A stretch of 64,000 nucleotides of DNA from Achromobacter sp. HZ34 (GTDB taxonomy: Bacteria > Pseudomonadota > Gammaproteobacteria > Burkholderiales > Burkholderiaceae_B): contig NZ_NJIX01000004.1 of NCBI RefSeq assembly GCF_002209485.1, positions 659,677-723,676 of the forward strand. Direction: 5' to 3'. A program made the position numbers and the translations under genes. The notes under the pieces are model-generated. The model was not told the origin of the DNA. It made no database searches and saw only the letters and a program-made list of their open reading frames with translations. Positions 62,198-64,000 of this stretch are shown here, in pieces. Position 1 is the stretch's first letter. Each line of letters starts with the position of its first letter.

Positions 62198-64000
62198 ATG
62201 AAGACTTGGATCAAACGTACCGTATTGGCCTTGGCCATTCTGGTGGCGGTGATAGTGGCCGCCGCGGCGGTGTTCGTCCTGACATTCGATCCGAACGCCT
62301 ACAAGGCGCGTCTGCAGGAGATGGTGAGCCAGCGCTTTCACCGCACGCTGATCATCGACGGCGACATCGACATGACGCTGTTCCCGTCGCTGGGACTGAC
62401 CCTGCAAGGGGTGTCGCTGACTGAACCGGGCCGCGACGAGCTGTTCGCGTCGGTCGAGGATGCGCAGATTTCCGTCGCCATCTGGCCGCTGTTGTCCAAG
62501 ACCCTGGTCATCGACCATTTGACGTTCAGCGGCGTCAAGGCGCGCGTGCTGCGCGACAAGCAAGGACGCTTCAATTTCCAGGATCTGATCGGCGGAACCG
62601 GCGAGCTTGCCCAGGCGGGTGAGGGCGCCGCGACTGGCAACGCCGCGCCTGCCACTGCGACGCCGGCTGGCCAGGCGGGTGCGCCGGCCCCCGCGGGCCA
62701 GGCCCAGCCGCAGAGCCCGACTCCGACGCCGACCGAGGCCGAGGCCGGCGGCGCCTCCCCTGGCGCTTCCCCGATGGTGGGCGGCATGCGTATCGACATC
62801 GCCGGCGTCGACCTCAAGGACGGCGAGTTGCAATTGCAGGACGATCGGGCCGGCGTGTCGCTTGCCGTGACACAGCTGCAGGCGACCACCGGCCGTGTCA
62901 CCTATGACCGGGCTTTCGCCGTCAAGCTGTCCGCCCATGTGCAGAGTGCGGCCCCGGCGGTGGACGCCGACGTCACCGGACAAGCGAAGCTGAGCCTGAA
63001 TCCGGCCGGCCCCCGCTACGCCGCCGAGGACATGAACCTGCGCCTGAGCGGCCGGCTTGGCGACGCCCAGGCCAAGTCCCTGACCGCGCGCGGCAAGCTG
63101 GGCTTCGATGGCGGCAAGCTGGATGCCGCCGGCCTGGAGCTGGTGTTCGAAGGCGATTTGCGCGATCCGGCGCATCCCTTGGCCAATGTCGATGCCAGCA
63201 TCGCGGCGCCCGCGTTGATGTTCGATCCCACCAAGCATGAAATGCGCATCGACAAGCTGACGCTGCGGGCCAAGGGCGCCGCGCCGCGCGGCCCCTTCGA
63301 GTTCGCGCTGGATGCGCCGGCCCTCAGCGTTTCGCCCGCCGGTGCCACCGGCGCGACGCTGGGCGGCAGGCTGCGGCTCAACGGCAGCGACAGCATCGAC
63401 ATCCGCTTCGGCCTGAAAGGGATAGGCGGCAATGCGGACGCGCTTACGGTGGACGAGGTCAAGGCGGATGCGTCGATTTCCTTCGATCCCCAGGCCACGG
63501 GACTGGCGCCGGCGGCAGCACCGGCAGCGCCAAGCTTGACGGCCGGTGGCGGTGCTGCCGCGCGTCCGGCCGTCAAGCCTGGCGCGCGCAATGTCACGAT
63601 CAGCCTGGTCTCGCCCTTGACGCTGAATCTGGCGCAGCGGGCGGGCGCGCTCTCTGCCTTGCAGGGCAATATCGCCATCACCGATCCTGGCCTGCCGCAG
63701 GGCGCCATGCAGATTCCGCTGACGGGCGCGCTTAGCGCGGACCTGGCCAAGGATGTGGCCGAGGCCACGCTCGATGCGCAGCTGGAAGGCGGCAAGTTCA
63801 ATCTGAAGACCAGCATCGCCAAGATGACCGCGCAGCCCGCTGTCACCTTTGCGCTGGCGGTCGATCAGCTGGACCTGGACAAGCTGGCCCCGGCGCGCGG
63901 CGCGATCCTGCCGCAGCCGCCCGCCGCGACGCCGGCACCCGCCTCGGCGCCGGCACCCGCCTCGGCGCCAGCCCCCGCCGCGCCCCCGGCCCCCGCGCCA
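62198..64000 (+). CDS. AsmA-family protein (5' part; runs off the window)
   Basis: AsmA-like proteins are inner-membrane-anchored, largely periplasmic proteins linked to phospholipid transport and outer-membrane assembly. From ATG 62198 the frame is open for 601 codons to the end of the window. It has one N-terminal membrane helix (RTVLALAILVAVIVAAAAVFV), the family opening FDPNAYKARLQEMVSQR and GDIDMTLFPSLGLTL, then long beta-rich sequence. Ala/Pro/Gln-rich inserts lie at about residues 135-190 and at the window edge (APAPASAPAPAS). The stop lies outside. Confidence 0.9.
   Translation, partial: MKTWIKRTVLALAILVAVIVAAAAVFVLTFDPNAYKARLQEMVSQRFHRTLIIDGDIDMTLFPSLGLTLQGVSLTEPGRDELFASVEDAQISVAIWPLLSKTLVIDHLTFSGVKARVLRDKQGRFNFQDLIGGTGELAQAGEGAATGNAAPATATPAGQAGAPAPAGQAQPQSPTPTPTEAEAGGASPGASPMVGGMRIDIAGVDLKDGELQLQDDRAGVSLAVTQLQATTGRVTYDRAFAVKLSAHVQSAAPAVDADVTGQAKLSLNPAGPRYAAEDMNLRLSGRLGDAQAKSLTARGKLGFDGGKLDAAGLELVFEGDLRDPAHPLANVDASIAAPALMFDPTKHEMRIDKLTLRAKGAAPRGPFEFALDAPALSVSPAGATGATLGGRLRLNGSDSIDIRFGLKGIGGNADALTVDEVKADASISFDPQATGLAPAAAPAAPSLTAGGGAAARPAVKPGARNVTISLVSPLTLNLAQRAGALSALQGNIAITDPGLPQGAMQIPLTGALSADLAKDVAEATLDAQLEGGKFNLKTSIAKMTAQPAVTFALAVDQLDLDKLAPARGAILPQPPAATPAPASAPAPASAPAPAAPPAPAP

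Overview
The window is high-GC, gene-dense chromosomal DNA from a betaproteobacterium. The gene content (gcvTHP, thyA-folA, Vi-type wbpO/wbpP sugar-nucleotide genes, ispE-tRNA-Gln-prs-rplY-pth, coq7, nirBD, an NHL-repeat exported protein) and the protein sequences look most like Alcaligenaceae, i.e. Bordetella or Achromobacter. This is an impression from recognised families, not a database result. I see no phage, integrase, transposase or CRISPR array.

Layout. 0-4.6 kb: glycine cleavage system gcvT-gcvH-gcvP, closed by a bidirectional terminator. 4.6-9.4 kb: a probable beta-alanine (malonate semialdehyde) module, mmsA and aptA on the minus strand with a divergent MocR-type regulator; the MmsA protein lacks its catalytic cysteine. 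9.4-12.3 kb: an osmC-like/thyA/folA operon and divergent coq7. 12.3-13.4 kb: a non-core stretch with a candidate small RNA and a proline-rich orphan protein. 13.4-17.2 kb: wbpO, wbpP and a phosphomannomutase/phosphoglucomutase for surface-polysaccharide precursors. 17.7-21.1 kb: a D-2-hydroxyacid dehydrogenase translationally coupled to a two-component system. 21.3-26.8 kb: a PAP2 phosphatase, then a TRAP transporter with uronate dehydrogenase and a divergent GntR regulator, which I read as hexuronate uptake and oxidation. 27-30.8 kb: homogentisate degradation (hmgA, fahA) and mutM. 30.9-37.9 kb: housekeeping genes: a TPR protein, lolB, ispE, tRNA-Gln, prs, rplY, pth and a CPBP membrane protease. 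38-43 kb: an exported protein, amtB, an NHL-repeat protein, a small HTH regulator with its own operators, and ychF. 43-46.9 kb: an accessory-looking patch with an MFS transporter, an intradiol dioxygenase and small proteins. 46.9-51.6 kb: nirB-nirD plus a NIT-ANTAR antiterminator, preceded by a sigma-54-type promoter and an attenuator. 52-53.1 kb: a FUSC-type membrane protein. 53.1-53.9 kb: a repeat-rich intergenic region with DnaA-box-like sequences. 53.9-62 kb: an NADP-dependent oxidoreductase and a five-gene efflux operon (HlyD, double ATPase, two ABC-2 permeases, NodT/OprM channel). From 62.2 kb to the end: the 5' part of an asmA-family gene.

The most interesting non-coding signals are the DnaA-box repeat cluster (53.2-53.8 kb), the sigma-54/attenuator control region of nirBD, the candidate C-rich-loop small RNA after coq7, the paired operators upstream of the small HTH gene, and a recurring class of 12-15 bp tandem duplications at gene ends. 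None of these could be tested by computation here.
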